Below, piece after piece: positions 25,949 to 36,749 of a stretch of DNA of 64,000 nt. The translations under genes and the position numbers were made by a program. This stretch comes from Desulfovibrio desulfuricans (GTDB lineage Bacteria; Desulfobacterota; Desulfovibrionia; Desulfovibrionales; Desulfovibrionaceae). The DNA lies in contig NZ_CP036295.1 of the NCBI RefSeq assembly GCF_004801255.1, positions 310,001-374,000 on the forward strand, given 5' to 3'. The notes below the pieces were generated by a model. It had not been told where the DNA came from. It did not search any database and saw only the letters and a list, made by a program, of their open reading frames with translations. Position 1 is the first letter of the stretch, and every line of letters begins with the position of its first letter.

Positions 25949-26526
25949 GCACAGTCCTTATGCGTTGGCTGAACGTCAAGCCTCAAGTGCGCTGCGCTAC
26001 GCGTCTGCAACGGGCTGGCCGTAGGGTCGCGGGCGTATGGTTGAGGGAGGCCGCAGGGAAAAAGTTTAGAAATTTCCTAAATTAGGAACGGCGCAATGCT
26101 TGTGTACTAAAGATAGGCGGTTATGGCAAGCGGGCAAATGTGCGTATCCACGCGTGGTCTTTGCCCGCATTGGCAACCTCGAGTTGCAGTAATTGTTGTT
26201 GCACATTGTTGGCGGAGGTGTTTTGCGGTAGAGATGCCATTGGGCAAGATCAGCAATTACAGCACAATTGTTACATAAGATTCTGCCCGATTGCTTTTGT
26301 GCGCTTTATTGGTTCTGAACCAAATAGTGGAATGCTATTGCCGCCTGCACAGCATACCATGCTCTTGCCTGTGGGGGTAAAAGAATAGCTGTCTGTTCAG
26401 GCAGGCCGTATAAAGCAGTCGCATCAAATAATCATGGGTGATTAAGCAGTGTGTGTAAAATAACCTGCTGATGTACGTAAACAAAAACGGCTAAAAAGTA
26501 GCGCAACGCATGGCAAGGAGAATATT
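25949..26526. other. Divergent intergenic region with hairpin and palindrome
   Basis: About 580 bases, clearly AT-richer than the flanking genes. It holds a 9-bp-arm hairpin at 26130-26168 (GCGGGCAAA/TTTGCCCGC with an inner GCGT/ACGC) and a palindrome at 26309-26323. No gene is supported. Promoters of the flanking divergent genes must lie here, but no convincing hexamer pair was found. Confidence 0.5.
26309..26323. promoter_or_regulatory. Operator-like palindrome
   Basis: TTGGTTCTGAACCAA is a perfect 7-bp-arm palindrome about 204 bases before the methyltransferase start. It could be a repressor site; the regulator is unknown. Confidence 0.35.
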
Positions 26527-27276
26527 GTGCTGGATATTCCACGAATTTTTACCATTACTGAAAGTGAACACCGCATCCATAATCCATTCACGGAAGAAAA
26601 ACTCGCCGCTCTTGGCAAGGCTTTGCGCCTTACAGCTGGAACAGCCGTGCTTGATCTGGGCAGTGGATCGGGCGAGATGCTGTGCACCTGGGCGCGCGAT
26701 TACGGCATTTGGGGTGTTGGCGTAGACATGAGCCCCCTGTTTTGCCAGCAGGCGAAAAACCGCGCCGAAGAGCTCGGCGTTGCCGCGAGCGTCCGGTTTA
26801 TCCATGCCGACGCATCGGGTTACATTGCAGATGAAAAGGTCGGGCTGGCGGCCTGCGTGGGCGCTACCTGGATAGGCGGGGGCGTAGCGGGCACGGTTGA
26901 GCTGTTGGCAAAGAGCCTCGACGCGGGGGGGATGCTCCTCATCGGCGAGCCCTACTGGTTGCGCACGCCGCCTGCGCAGGACATTGCCAGCGGCTGCGGG
27001 GTCGGCGGCGTTGGCGACTTTCTGACGCTGCCCGAGCTTGTCGGCTCATTTGGCAACCTGGGCTATGATGTGGTGGAAATGGTGCTGGCAAACCAGGACG
27101 GCTGGGACAGGTACGAAGCCGCCAAGTGGCTGACCATGCGGAGGTGGCTTGCGGCCAACCCCCACGACGACTTTGCGGCGGAGATCCGCCAACAGCTCGC
27201 AACAGAGCCCACGCGCTACGTAACGTACACGCGTGAATATCTCGGTTGGGGTGTATTTGCGCTGATGGCGCGCTGA
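26527..27276 (+). CDS. Class I SAM-dependent methyltransferase
   Basis: A 249-residue protein with the Rossmann motif I LDLGSGSGEMLC (about residues 38-49), motif II VGVDMSP and motif IV region. The acceptor substrate is unknown; the DUF-like C-terminal half (PELVGSFGNLGYDVVEMVL and EYLGWGVFAL) recalls small-molecule methyltransferases such as the UbiE/arsenite or cyclopropane-like groups, without a definite match. The start is GTG at 26527, set by AAGGAG six bases upstream. It converges with the haem operon, from which it is separated by a two-way terminator. Confidence 0.8.
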   Translation: MLDIPRIFTITESEHRIHNPFTEEKLAALGKALRLTAGTAVLDLGSGSGEMLCTWARDYGIWGVGVDMSPLFCQQAKNRAEELGVAASVRFIHADASGYIADEKVGLAACVGATWIGGGVAGTVELLAKSLDAGGMLLIGEPYWLRTPPAQDIASGCGVGGVGDFLTLPELVGSFGNLGYDVVEMVLANQDGWDRYEAAKWLTMRRWLAANPHDDFAAEIRQQLATEPTRYVTYTREYLGWGVFALMAR

Positions 27277-27293
27277 CAATTACAAAAGCAGAA

Positions 27294-27332
27294 AAAGCCG
27301 GTGCGTCTGGAAACCCCAAGCGCACCGGCTTT
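27294..27332. terminator. Bidirectional intrinsic terminator
   Basis: AAAGCCGGTGCG (27294-27305) and CGCACCGGCTTT (27321-27332). It ends the methyltransferase gene and the haem operon from opposite sides. Confidence 0.85.
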
Positions 27333-27355
27333 GAAAGCACTGCGGAAGTTGCGTA

Positions 27356-27865
27356 TCAGGCGTCCGCATCCATGCGAAAGTCTACGCGAATTTTAAACAG
27401 CCTGGTGGCGGGCAGGTTGAGAATGGCAATGCCAGTGGCCGCCGCGATGGCGTCCAGCGTTGCCTGCGATTCTTCCCGCGAGGGGCTGATGAGCGTAAAC
27501 CAGATGTTGTAGACATGCTCGCGCAGATAGTTGTGGGTGACGCCGGGGCAGGCGTTAACGCGCGCCACAAAGTCGTCCATTTTATCGTCCGGCACTTTTG
27601 CCGCGCACAGGGTAGAAACAAAACCCAGTTTTGCCGACTGAAAGTTGGCGCCAAGACGGCGGATGATCTTGCGGGCCTTGAGACCGCGCACGCGTTCAAG
27701 CGCTTCTTCTTCCGCAATGCCAAGCACCTTGCCCAGGTCGGCGTAGGGGCGCGGCGTAAGCGGAAAGCCGGTCTGGATAATATCCAGCAGTTGCCGGTCG
27801 ACGCTGTCCATCAGCGCTTCGGTGCTGGCCGGGGCGCCCTTGCGGGTCTGTGTCTGCTGCGTCAT
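27356..27865 (-). CDS. ahbA/ahbB: Siroheme decarboxylase subunit (AhbA/AhbB, Lrp/AsnC-like)
   Basis: A 169-residue protein of the AhbA/AhbB/NirDLGH family: an AsnC-type winged helix (VDRQLLDIIQTGFPLTPRPYADLGKVLGI) and an Lrp-like ligand domain with HNYLREHVYNIWFTL, where the histidine and tyrosines match the active-site region. The family removes two carboxyl groups from siroheme to give 12,18-didecarboxysiroheme. It is the last gene of the haem cluster, 16 bases after ahbD; ATG at 27865 follows GAGGA. Known enzymes are AhbA-AhbB heterodimers, yet only one subunit is coded here, and I cannot say which from memory. A DNA-binding regulator is much less likely given the context. Confidence 0.88.
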   Translation of the reverse strand: MTQQTQTRKGAPASTEALMDSVDRQLLDIIQTGFPLTPRPYADLGKVLGIAEEEALERVRGLKARKIIRRLGANFQSAKLGFVSTLCAAKVPDDKMDDFVARVNACPGVTHNYLREHVYNIWFTLISPSREESQATLDAIAAATGIAILNLPATRLFKIRVDFRMDADA

Positions 27866-27881
27866 GGGGTCCTCGTACTGC

Positions 27882-29105
27882 TCAGGGGTTTTCCTTGCGG
27901 CGCATTTTGGCGGGAATATAGGTGCACAGCGGCTCCTCGCCCATATGGTCGCCGTCCATGCTGTGGGCGCGGGCGCGGCAGCCGCCGCAGACCTTGTGGT
28001 ATTCGCACACGCCGCACTTGCCCGTGTAGCAGGACTGGTCGCGGAACTGCAAAAAGTATTTGCTCTCGCGCCATATCTGCGGAAAGGGCGTTTCGCGCAC
28101 ATTGCCGCAATTCAGCTCCAGATAGCCGCAGGGCTGCACCTGTCCCACATGGCTGATAAAGCAAAAGCCCGTGCCGCCAAGGCAGCCGCGCGTGAGCGCG
28201 TCCATGCCAAAGGTTTCGGGCGTAACGCTGATGCCTTCTTCCTTGGCGCGCTGGCGCATGATGCGGTAGTAGTGCGGCGCGCAGGTGGCCTTGAGGTGCA
28301 TGCTCGTGCTCTTGCGAAAATCGTACAGCCAGTGCAGCACGTCCTCGTATTCCTGCGCGGTGATGACCTGGTCGGCCAGCCCTGAGGCCCGGCCCATGGG
28401 CACCAGCAAAAAGATGTGCCACGCGGCAGCGCCGATGCGCTCGCACAGCTCGAATATCTTTTTAAAGCTGCTTAGGTTGTTGCGGGTGACCGTGGTGTTG
28501 ATCTGAAAAGGCATGCCCACGGATTTGAGGTATTCAATGCCCTGCAGCGAAGCTTCAAACGCGCCGGGTACGCCCCGGAAACTGTCGTGACTTGCCGCGT
28601 CGGGTCCGTCAATGGAGATGGAGCAGCGGTTGACGCCCGCGTCCTTGATCATCTGGGCTTTTTCGGGGGTAATCAGCGTGCCGTTGGGCGAAAAGGCGCA
28701 GGGCAGCCCCTTGCTGTGAGCGTAGGCCACCAGCTCGTACACGTCGGGCCGCATCATGGGGTCGCCGCCGGTAAAGATGATGATGGGCTTGCCCACCTGC
28801 GGAAAGGTGTCGATGAGGGCCTTGGCCTCCGCTGTGGAGAGCTCGCCGTGGTATGGCTCGGGATGCGCCTCGGCGCGGCAGTGCTTGCAGGCCAGATTGC
28901 ACGAGCGGGTTACCTCCCAGGCGATAAGGCGGCAGGCTGGGCTGCCGTCTTCGAGCGTGCGCAGGGGGGCGGATACTCCGTCCGGGTGGCCGGAGGCGGG
29001 GTTGCCCGCAGCGCCTGCAGCATGCCCGCCCGGATGTCCTCCGCCAGGGTGCCCGCCGCCGGGTTGCCCGCCGGGGTGGCCCATGTTGTGGGGGTGGTTG
29101 TTCAT
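27882..29105 (-). CDS. ahbD: Haem b synthase, radical SAM (AhbD)
   Basis: A 407-residue radical SAM enzyme that converts two propionates of Fe-coproporphyrin III to vinyls, the last step of the siroheme-dependent haem pathway. The cluster motif CNLACKHC is near residue 70; an SPASM-type C-terminus holds CYTGKCGVCEYHKVCGGC for further clusters. The first 45 residues are an unusual Gly/His/Pro-rich tract with HPGG repeats. Its ATG shares one base with the hemB stop (TAATG), indicating coupling. Together with ahbC, hemB and ahbA/B it makes the assignment firm. PqqE/MoaA-like enzymes share the fold but not this neighbourhood. Confidence 0.92.
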   Translation of the reverse strand: MNNHPHNMGHPGGQPGGGHPGGGHPGGHAAGAAGNPASGHPDGVSAPLRTLEDGSPACRLIAWEVTRSCNLACKHCRAEAHPEPYHGELSTAEAKALIDTFPQVGKPIIIFTGGDPMMRPDVYELVAYAHSKGLPCAFSPNGTLITPEKAQMIKDAGVNRCSISIDGPDAASHDSFRGVPGAFEASLQGIEYLKSVGMPFQINTTVTRNNLSSFKKIFELCERIGAAAWHIFLLVPMGRASGLADQVITAQEYEDVLHWLYDFRKSTSMHLKATCAPHYYRIMRQRAKEEGISVTPETFGMDALTRGCLGGTGFCFISHVGQVQPCGYLELNCGNVRETPFPQIWRESKYFLQFRDQSCYTGKCGVCEYHKVCGGCRARAHSMDGDHMGEEPLCTYIPAKMRRKENP

Positions 29106-30091
29106 TATCGTGCCAGTCCTTCACGCAGGATGGTTTCTGTAAAGTAGGTGATGATCATGTCGGCCCCGGCGCGTTTCAGCCCCGTGAGCGATTCCATCAT
29201 GACCGCGCGCTCGTCGATCCAGCCGTTGAGGCCGGCGGCGCGGATCATGGAATATTCGCCGCTTACCTGATAGGCGCACAGGGGCACGCTGGTATTGTCG
29301 CGCACGGTGCGGATGATGTCGCTGTAAGGCCCTGCGGGCTTGACGATGAGCGCGTCCGCGCCTTCCTCAAGGTCGGCAAAGGCTTCAAGCAGCGCCTCGC
29401 GGGCGTTGGCCGGGTCCATCTGGTAGGATTTGCGGTCGCCGCAGGCCGGGGCGCTTTCCGCCGCTTCGCGGAAGGGGCCGTAATAGGCCGAGGCGTATTT
29501 GACGGCGTAGGACATGATGGGCGTTGTCGCAAGGTCGCCCTCGTCCAGTGCTTCGCGTATGGCGGCCACGCGGCCATCCATCATGTCCGAGGGGGCCACC
29601 ATGTCCGCGCCTGCGGCCGCATGGCTTACCGCCGTTTGGGCCAGCAGGGGCAATGTTGCATCGTTGAGCACCTCGCCGTCGGGCATGAGCACGCCGCAGT
29701 GGCCGTGGCTCATATATTCGCACAGGCACACGTCGGTGATGACGTAGAGCTTGGGCCAGCGGTGCTTGATCAGGCGCACGGCCTGCTGCACGATGCCGTC
29801 CTCGGCGTATGCGCCGGAGGCTTTTTCGTCTTTGGTTTCAGGTATGCCAAACAGGATGAGGGAGTTAAGGCCGGTATCAACGGCCTTTTCCACCTGTTTT
29901 TCCAGCTCGGCGAGGCAGAGCTGATACTGGCCGGGCATGGAGCCTATTTCTTTACGAAAGCCCCTGTCGGCGGTTTCGACCACAAAGTAGGGCATGATGC
30001 AGTCTTCAACAAGAAGGGGCGCGGTTTCGCGCACGAGGGTGCGGAGTTCGGGCGTTGCGCGGAGGCGGCGGCCCCGGTGAAATGTGGTCAT
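29105..30091 (-). CDS. hemB: Delta-aminolevulinic acid dehydratase (porphobilinogen synthase)
   Basis: A 328-residue enzyme condensing two 5-aminolevulinates to porphobilinogen, common to siroheme, haem and cobalamin. The zinc-binding [14 protein letters not shown] (about residue 120-133) marks the Zn type. Both Schiff-base lysines are present, in YAVKYAS and in [15 protein letters not shown] at 30091 follows AAGGA. It lies between ahbC and ahbD, so early and late steps of tetrapyrrole synthesis share transcription. Confidence 0.96.
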   Translation of the reverse strand: MTTFHRGRRLRATPELRTLVRETAPLLVEDCIMPYFVVETADRGFRKEIGSMPGQYQLCLAELEKQVEKAVDTGLNSLILFGIPETKDEKASGAYAEDGIVQQAVRLIKHRWPKLYVITDVCLCEYMSHGHCGVLMPDGEVLNDATLPLLAQTAVSHAAAGADMVAPSDMMDGRVAAIREALDEGDLATTPIMSYAVKYASAYYGPFREAAESAPACGDRKSYQMDPANAREALLEAFADLEEGADALIVKPAGPYSDIIRTVRDNTSVPLCAYQVSGEYSMIRAAGLNGWIDERAVMMESLTGLKRAGADMIITYFTETILREGLAR

Positions 30092-30251
30092 GGCTTTGTC
30101 CTTTGTTCTGCGCTTTGCAGGTCGGTGCGTGGCCAGCCTGTGCAGCATTGCTGCAGATGATTGCAAGGTTTTATGTACAGCAGGCCCGCAGCAATACATG
30201 CGCGTGGCTCTGCCTGCTTGTCTGGTTTGAATTATGCCCTGCTTTCCGCAC

Positions 30252-30309
30252 AAAAAACAAGCGGCGCGCCGGTGCGGACGTAGCTGGCTACGACCGGGGG
30301 GCGCGCCGC
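30252..30309 (-). terminator. Long intrinsic terminator after ahbC
   Basis: Arms GCGGCGCGCC (30261-30270) and its complement (30300-30309) enclose an inner CGTAG/CTACG stem, and on the minus strand TTGTTTTTTG follows. Read-through or a separate promoter must serve hemB-ahbD downstream. Confidence 0.8.
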
Positions 30310-30350
30310 CATGCGTGCACATTCAGCGGAAAAAGGGCCGCGCTTGCGCG

Positions 30351-31535
30351 CTACTTAATGCCGATTTCCTCATCCGTCAGATAGCAGGCCGGGTCCTGGG
30401 CCCACTCGTCGCCGTAATAGGCTTCGGCGCGGGCGCGGAAGTTGCCGCCGCAGATGTTCAGGAACCGGCACTTGGCGCAGCGCCCCTGAACGTGGGTCTT
30501 TTTATCCTTGAGCATGTGCAGGAGTTCGATCTGCGGGTCGTCCCATATCTGCGAGAAGGGACGCTCAAGCACGTTGCCAAAAACGTGGTGACGCCAGAAC
30601 TGGTCAGCGTGCACCTTGCCGTCCCACGAAATACAGCCGATGCCGCGCCCTGAGCTGTTGCCCTCGTTGTACTGCAAAAGCTCAAAGACTTCTTCAGCCC
30701 GCTTGGGATCCTCGCGCTTCATGCGCATCCACACGTAGGGGCCGTCGGCGTGGTTGTCGACGGTAAGGATTTCCTTGGGCTTGCCCGCGTCAAAAAGGGC
30801 GCGGGTTTCGTCCATGATCAGGTCGAGCACCTGACGGGTTTCGGCGTGGTCAAGGTCTTCCTTGATCAGCTCGGAGCCTCGGCCCGAGTACACCAGGTGG
30901 TAGAAACAGGCGCGCGGCACTTCGAGGTCCTTGAGCAGGCGGAATATGCCGGGGATTTCGGCCACGTTGCGCTTGTTGATGGTAAAGCGCAGCCCCACCT
31001 TGAGGCCCTCGGCCTGACAGAGGGCGATGCCTTCAAGGGCTTTTTTAAACGCCCCAGGCACTGCGCGAAACTTGTCATGCACGGCCTCCATGCCGTCCAG
31101 CGAAATACCCACGTAGGAGAGGCCCACTTCCTTGAGCTCGCGGGCCTTCTGCTTGGTGATGAGCGTGCCGTTGGTGGAGATAACCGCGCGCATGCCCTTG
31201 GCTGTGGCGTGGCTGGCCAGCTCTACCAGGTCTTTGCGCACCAGCGGCTCGCCGCCGGAAAACAGCATGACCGGCGCACCGTAGGCGGCCAGGTCGTTGA
31301 TCATGGTCTTGGCCTGTTCGGTGCTGATGTCGTCCGTGCCGTCGACTTCGATGGCATGGGCGTAGCAGTGTACGCATTTGAGATTGCAACGCTGGGTCAT
31401 GTTCCAGACCACAACGGGTTTTTTGTCTTTAGAAAACTGCAGCAGGTGCGAGGGCAATTTGCCCGACTCACGTCCGTAACGCAGTGCGTCGGAAGGCTCA
31501 ACCTGTCCGCAATACAGTTTGGAAATGCCTATCAT
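30351..31535 (-). CDS. ahbC: 12,18-didecarboxysiroheme deacetylase, radical SAM (AhbC)
   Basis: A 394-residue radical SAM protein with CNLKCVHC near residue 50 and a C-terminal CAKCRFLNICGGNF cluster region. Its start MIGISKLYCGQVEPSDALRYGR is characteristic of AhbC. It removes the two acetate side chains of didecarboxysiroheme to give Fe-coproporphyrin III, the substrate of AhbD. It starts ten bases after alaS stops, with AAGGA as ribosome site, so it probably shares the recA-alaS transcript. A strong terminator follows. Confidence 0.92.
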   Translation of the reverse strand: MIGISKLYCGQVEPSDALRYGRESGKLPSHLLQFSKDKKPVVVWNMTQRCNLKCVHCYAHAIEVDGTDDISTEQAKTMINDLAAYGAPVMLFSGGEPLVRKDLVELASHATAKGMRAVISTNGTLITKQKARELKEVGLSYVGISLDGMEAVHDKFRAVPGAFKKALEGIALCQAEGLKVGLRFTINKRNVAEIPGIFRLLKDLEVPRACFYHLVYSGRGSELIKEDLDHAETRQVLDLIMDETRALFDAGKPKEILTVDNHADGPYVWMRMKREDPKRAEEVFELLQYNEGNSSGRGIGCISWDGKVHADQFWRHHVFGNVLERPFSQIWDDPQIELLHMLKDKKTHVQGRCAKCRFLNICGGNFRARAEAYYGDEWAQDPACYLTDEEIGIK

Positions 31536-31545
31536 GGCCTGATCC

Positions 31546-34221
31546 TTATTGTTCGATGCGTTGTTTCAGCACGGCAAAGGCCTCATCGATTCCTTCGGCC
31601 TTGGTGCCGCCCGCCTGTGCCATGTCGGGTCTGCCGCCGCCTGAGCCGCCGCAAGGGGCGGCAACGTCCTTGATAAGGGCAGGGGCAGTGAATCTGCCGT
31701 GCAGGTCTTTGGAAACATACAGCAAAAGCCCAACCTTGCCGTCCTCGGCCGTTGCAAGGCAGGCAACGGTATTTTCAGAAAGGCGCGAACGCACGTCGTC
31801 CATGATTTCGCGCAGGGCTTTAACGGGAACATTTTCCAGCTTGGCGGCCAGCATGCGCACGCCGTTTACCTGCTGCGCGCTGGCGGCAAGGTCGGCCCCG
31901 GTAACGGGTGCGGCGGCGGCTTTTTCAGACGCTTTGCGCAATTTTTTGATGTCGCCCTGCAGGGCGGCAACGCGCTCGGCCAGCTGACCGGGGCGCGCCT
32001 TGAGCTGACCGGCAAGCGCCGCCAGCTCTGCCCGCTGTTCCACGGCCAGGGCGTATGCGTTCCAGCCGGTCACGGCTTCAATGCGCCGGGTTCCGGCGGC
32101 CACGCCGCTTTCAGACACGATCATGAAGGCCCCGGCCTCGCCGGTGCGTTCAAGGTGCGTGCCGCCGCACAGTTCCACAGATTCAGGTTCGCTTTTTTCC
32201 GCGCCGGAAACTGTGAGCACGCGCACAATATCGCCATATTTTTCGCCAAACAGGGCCATGGCGCCGGTGCCCATGGCTTCGGCCACGGGCATTTCCTTGG
32301 CGGTCACGGGCAGGTCGGCCATGATGGCGCGGTTGACGTCGCGCTCAACAGCCGCCAGCTCTTCAGGCGTAAGGGCCGCTATGTGCGAAAAGTCAAAACG
32401 CAGGCGGTGCGGGTCGACCAGCGAACCCGCCTGCTTGACGTGCGTGCCCAGCGCGCGGCGCAGGGCCGCGTGCAGCAGGTGCGTGCAGGTGTGGTTGCGG
32501 GCGGTGGATTTGCGCTGGTCCGCATCTACCTTGAGGGTGGCCTCGCCGCCCTTATGCAGCTCGCCCTTGGTTACTTCAATTTCGTGCACAAGCAGCGTGG
32601 GCGCGGGCTTGTGGGTGGTGATCACCCGCGCCTCGCCCGTAAGGCTTGCCAGCGTGCCCATGTCGCCAGCCTGACCGCCGCCCTCGCCGTAAAAAGGCGT
32701 GGCAGCGGTGATGGCGTAGCCGGTCTCGCCCTCGCCGAGGTCGTTGACCTCTTCGCCCTCGCCGTTGAGCAGCAGGGTCAGGGGGCTTTTTTCCGTCAGG
32801 CGCTCATAGCCCACAAAGGTGCTTTTAACACCCGCATCCAACAGGGGCTTGAAGACGTTGACGCCGTCGGCCTGACCCAGCAGGCCGCCCTTTTTCTGGT
32901 GATCGCGGGCGCGCTTGCGCTGCTCGGCCATGTGTTTTTCAAAACCGGCGGCGTCGGCGGTAAAACCGCGTTTTTCAGCCACGTCGGTAACGATGTCGAG
33001 GGGGAAGCCGTAGGTGTCGTACAGCTTGAAGCAGAATTCGCCGGGAATCTGCATCTTGCCGGCGGCCTTGAGGGCGGCCAGCTCTTCGTCCAGCAGCTCC
33101 AGGCCCTTTTGCAGGGTAAGGGAGAACCGCTGTTCTTCCTCATGCACCGCGCGGGCGATAAAGTCGGCGTGCTCGACAAGCTCGGGGTAGGCGTCGCCCA
33201 TGACTTCCGTAACCTTGCGGGCCACCTTGTACATGAAGGGCTCGTTGACGCCTATGAGCGTGGCAAAGCGCAGGGCGCGGCGGATAAGGCGGCGCAGCAC
33301 GTAGCCGCGGCCCTCGTTGGAGGGCAGCACCCCGCCAGCCACCAGAAAGGCCGCCGAACGGCTGTGATCGGCAATAACGCGCAGGGCCGTATCCACGTCG
33401 TTGGCGTCGGGCGCGCTGAAGCTGTAGCTGACGCCCGCCAGAGAGGCCGCGTACTGAATGATTTCCTGAAACAGGTCGCAGTCGAAGTTTGAACGTTTGC
33501 CCTGGGCGACGGCGGCCATGCGCTCAAGCCCCATGCCCGTATCAATGTTGGGGTTGGCCAGCGCCACGCGCGTGCCGTCGGCGGACTGGTCAAACTGGGT
33601 GAACACGAGGTTCCAGATTTCAAGGAAACGGTCGCAGTCGCAGTTGCCGATGCCGCAGTCGGGTCCGCAGGACATGTCTTCGCCCTGGTCGACGTAGATT
33701 TCGGAACAGGGGCCGCAGGGGCCGGTATCGCCCATGGTCCAGAAGTTGTCCTTTTCGCCCATGCGCACGATGCGCTCGGCGGGCAGACCGGCAACCTCGG
33801 CCCAGATGTCGGCGGCCTCGTCGTCCTCGCGAAACACCGTAACCCAGAGCTTTTCCTTGGGCAGTTCAAGCTCTTTGGTCACAAATTCCCAGGCCCAGGT
33901 GATGGCCTCGCGCTTGAAATAGTCGCCAAACGAAAAGTTGCCCAGCATTTCAAAAAACGTGTGGTGGCGCGCGGTGCGGCCCACGTTTTCGAGGTCGTTG
34001 TGCTTGCCCGAAACTCGCAGGCATTTCTGACAGGTGGTGGCCCGGCTGTAGGCGCGTTTTTCTTCACCCAGAAACAGCTTTTTAAACTGCACCATGCCCG
34101 CGTTGGTAAACAGCAGGGTGGGGTCGTTGGGTGGGATGATGGGGCCTGATTCGACGATGGCATGCTGATGGCGATGGAAAAATTCGAGATAGCGGCGACG
34201 TATTTCTTTGGCAGTGAGCAT
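31546..34221 (-). CDS. alaS: Alanyl-tRNA synthetase
   Basis: An 891-residue class II synthetase. Catalytic domain at 1-240 ([40 protein letters not shown]), tRNA-recognition to about 450, then the editing domain with zinc ligands HTCTH and CGGTH, and a C-Ala domain ending in [13 protein letters not shown]. Full length for the family. GGAG precedes the ATG. Lies 78 bases after recA and 10 before ahbC; the recA-alaS order is common in bacteria. Confidence 0.97.
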   Translation of the reverse strand: MLTAKEIRRRYLEFFHRHQHAIVESGPIIPPNDPTLLFTNAGMVQFKKLFLGEEKRAYSRATTCQKCLRVSGKHNDLENVGRTARHHTFFEMLGNFSFGDYFKREAITWAWEFVTKELELPKEKLWVTVFREDDEAADIWAEVAGLPAERIVRMGEKDNFWTMGDTGPCGPCSEIYVDQGEDMSCGPDCGIGNCDCDRFLEIWNLVFTQFDQSADGTRVALANPNIDTGMGLERMAAVAQGKRSNFDCDLFQEIIQYAASLAGVSYSFSAPDANDVDTALRVIADHSRSAAFLVAGGVLPSNEGRGYVLRRLIRRALRFATLIGVNEPFMYKVARKVTEVMGDAYPELVEHADFIARAVHEEEQRFSLTLQKGLELLDEELAALKAAGKMQIPGEFCFKLYDTYGFPLDIVTDVAEKRGFTADAAGFEKHMAEQRKRARDHQKKGGLLGQADGVNVFKPLLDAGVKSTFVGYERLTEKSPLTLLLNGEGEEVNDLGEGETGYAITAATPFYGEGGGQAGDMGTLASLTGEARVITTHKPAPTLLVHEIEVTKGELHKGGEATLKVDADQRKSTARNHTCTHLLHAALRRALGTHVKQAGSLVDPHRLRFDFSHIAALTPEELAAVERDVNRAIMADLPVTAKEMPVAEAMGTGAMALFGEKYGDIVRVLTVSGAEKSEPESVELCGGTHLERTGEAGAFMIVSESGVAAGTRRIEAVTGWNAYALAVEQRAELAALAGQLKARPGQLAERVAALQGDIKKLRKASEKAAAAPVTGADLAASAQQVNGVRMLAAKLENVPVKALREIMDDVRSRLSENTVACLATAEDGKVGLLLYVSKDLHGRFTAPALIKDVAAPCGGSGGGRPDMAQAGGTKAEGIDEAFAVLKQRIEQ

Positions 34222-34255
34222 TTACTGGCTCCGTAATGGGGTCTGCGCGGGCAAA

Positions 34256-34282
34256 GACCGCGCACCATCGGGGCGCGCGGTC
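34256..34282 (-). repeat. Stem-loop between recA and alaS
   Basis: GACCGCGC (34256-34263) pairs with GCGCGGTC (34275-34282). T residues after it on the minus strand are few, so attenuation rather than full termination is likely. Confidence 0.5.
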
Positions 34283-34299
34283 ACATGCAAAACTTGGCC

Positions 34300-35382
<1,083 letters not shown>

Positions 35383-35495
35383 AGCTCACTGCTCCGGGTA
35401 AAAATATCTTCAAGCGCATTAATGTAGCAGACCAAGGCAAGCAAGGCAAATGCTGGATGCCCATCTGACCTGCCGTATTCGCTGCCTGTTTAATA

Positions 35496-35524
35496 ATTAT
35501 AATTCTCAATAGCTCACAAATCAA
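35496..35524 (-). promoter_or_regulatory. Sigma-70 promoter of recA
   Basis: On the minus strand TTGATT, 17 bases, TATAAT. It lies about 115 bases before the recA ATG in a short AT-rich stretch. Confidence 0.7.
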
Positions 35525-35594
35525 GTAGGAGAATGGCACGGCCACCCGCCGCTACTCCCTTGCGTACGGGCCCGTGCTGTCGTACAAGCGCGGC

Positions 35595-36749
35595 ATGAGC
35601 GATTCTCCACAAATCATAGTGTTGTTTTCTGGCGGGCTCGACAGTCTGCTGACGGCCAAGCTGCTGGAGCGGCAGGGCCTCAGGGTGCGCTGCCTGCATT
35701 TTTATTCGCCCTTTTTTGGCGGCGAGGCCCTGGCGGCGCACTGGAGCAAGGTTCACGGGCTGGATGTCGTCAGCCGGGACGTTGGGCCGCAGTTTGCGGC
35801 CATGCTGCGCCAAAGGCCGGAACACGGCTTTGGCAAGGTGCTGAACCCTTGCGTGGACTGCAAAATTCTGCTGTTGCGCGAGGCCCGCGCATATATGGAA
35901 AGCGTGGGTGCGCAGGCCCTTGCCACGGGCGAGGTGCTGGGACAGCGCCCCATGTCGCAGCGGCGCGACACGCTGAATGTTATTCTGCGCGATGCGGGCG
36001 TGAGCAATTTTTTGCTGCGGCCCTTGTGCGCGCACCATCTGCAGCCCACCCCCGTCGAAGAAAGCGGGCTTGTGGACCGCTCGCGTCTTTTGGGCATCTG
36101 GGGCCGGGGGCGCACCGAGCAGCTGGCCCTGGCCAAGGAATACGGCATTACGGAAATCCCCACTCCGGGCGGCGGCTGCCGCCTGACAGAGCGCGAAAAC
36201 GCCCGTCGGTACTGGTTGGTGCTCACCCGCCTGCCGCAGCCCACAGCGGGCGACTTTACGCTTGCCAACCTTGGTCGTCAGTTTTGGCACAGCGAGGGAC
36301 AAAGCCACTACTGGCTGTGCGTGGGGCGCAACAGCGCCGACAATGACCTGCTGGCCGCCGCTGCTGGGCCGGACGACCTTGTCCTGCGCATGCGCGACAT
36401 GCCGGGGCCGCTGGCGCTGGCGCGCAACGGAGCCTTGTGGCCCGAGGATGTGTTGGGCACGGCCTGTCAGATGGCGGCCTCTTACGCGCCCAAGGCTGTA
36501 GCCACCGGGGGGCCGGTATTTGTACGCGCCCGCAGGGGAGAGGAATTCAAGGATATTCTGGTGCCGACCCAGCGCTGCGAAGCACTGTGGAACGAGCCAG
36601 CCTGGGACGAGATCAAGGGCGTCATCCGCGCGGAGGCCAGAGAACGGCAGGCTGTTCAGGACGCCGCCAGAGCGGCGGCGCGCGAAGCCCGCTATGAGGC
36701 GGAGCGGCTCGAAGCCGGACTGCACGCCGACGACGGCCCGCAAGCCTGA
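35595..36749 (+). CDS. PP-loop tRNA thiouridylase-like protein with NFACT-R-like C-terminus
   Basis: A 384-residue protein. The N-terminal PP-loop ATPase motif SGGLDS (residues 12-17) and NPCVDCKILLL resemble MnmA/TrmU and ThiI tRNA sulfurtransferases; a second cysteine lies in GGGCRLTERE. Residues about 238-320 (VGRNSADNDLL, DDLVLRMRDMPGP) follow the NFACT-R RNA-binding pattern also seen in the NFACT protein at 37843-39504. The two parts suggest thiolation or other modification of an RNA, probably tRNA. ATG at 35595 was preferred on family grounds although its ribosome site is weak; GTG at 35574 is possible. The last 40 residues are an Ala/Arg/Glu-rich helix. Divergent from recA. Confidence 0.82.
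   Translation: MSDSPQIIVLFSGGLDSLLTAKLLERQGLRVRCLHFYSPFFGGEALAAHWSKVHGLDVVSRDVGPQFAAMLRQRPEHGFGKVLNPCVDCKILLLREARAYMESVGAQALATGEVLGQRPMSQRRDTLNVILRDAGVSNFLLRPLCAHHLQPTPVEESGLVDRSRLLGIWGRGRTEQLALAKEYGITEIPTPGGGCRLTERENARRYWLVLTRLPQPTAGDFTLANLGRQFWHSEGQSHYWLCVGRNSADNDLLAAAAGPDDLVLRMRDMPGPLALARNGALWPEDVLGTACQMAASYAPKAVATGGPVFVRARRGEEFKDILVPTQRCEALWNEPAWDEIKGVIRAEARERQAVQDAARAAAREARYEAERLEAGLHADDGPQA

Noticed and set aside
31699..33492. A 597-codon frame opposite alaS
   Set aside because: Shadow of the alaS frame; no family pattern and no ribosome site.
35383..35594. LexA (SOS) box in front of recA
   Set aside because: No palindrome fitting the consensus boxes I know was seen; other deltaproteobacterial motifs could not be excluded.
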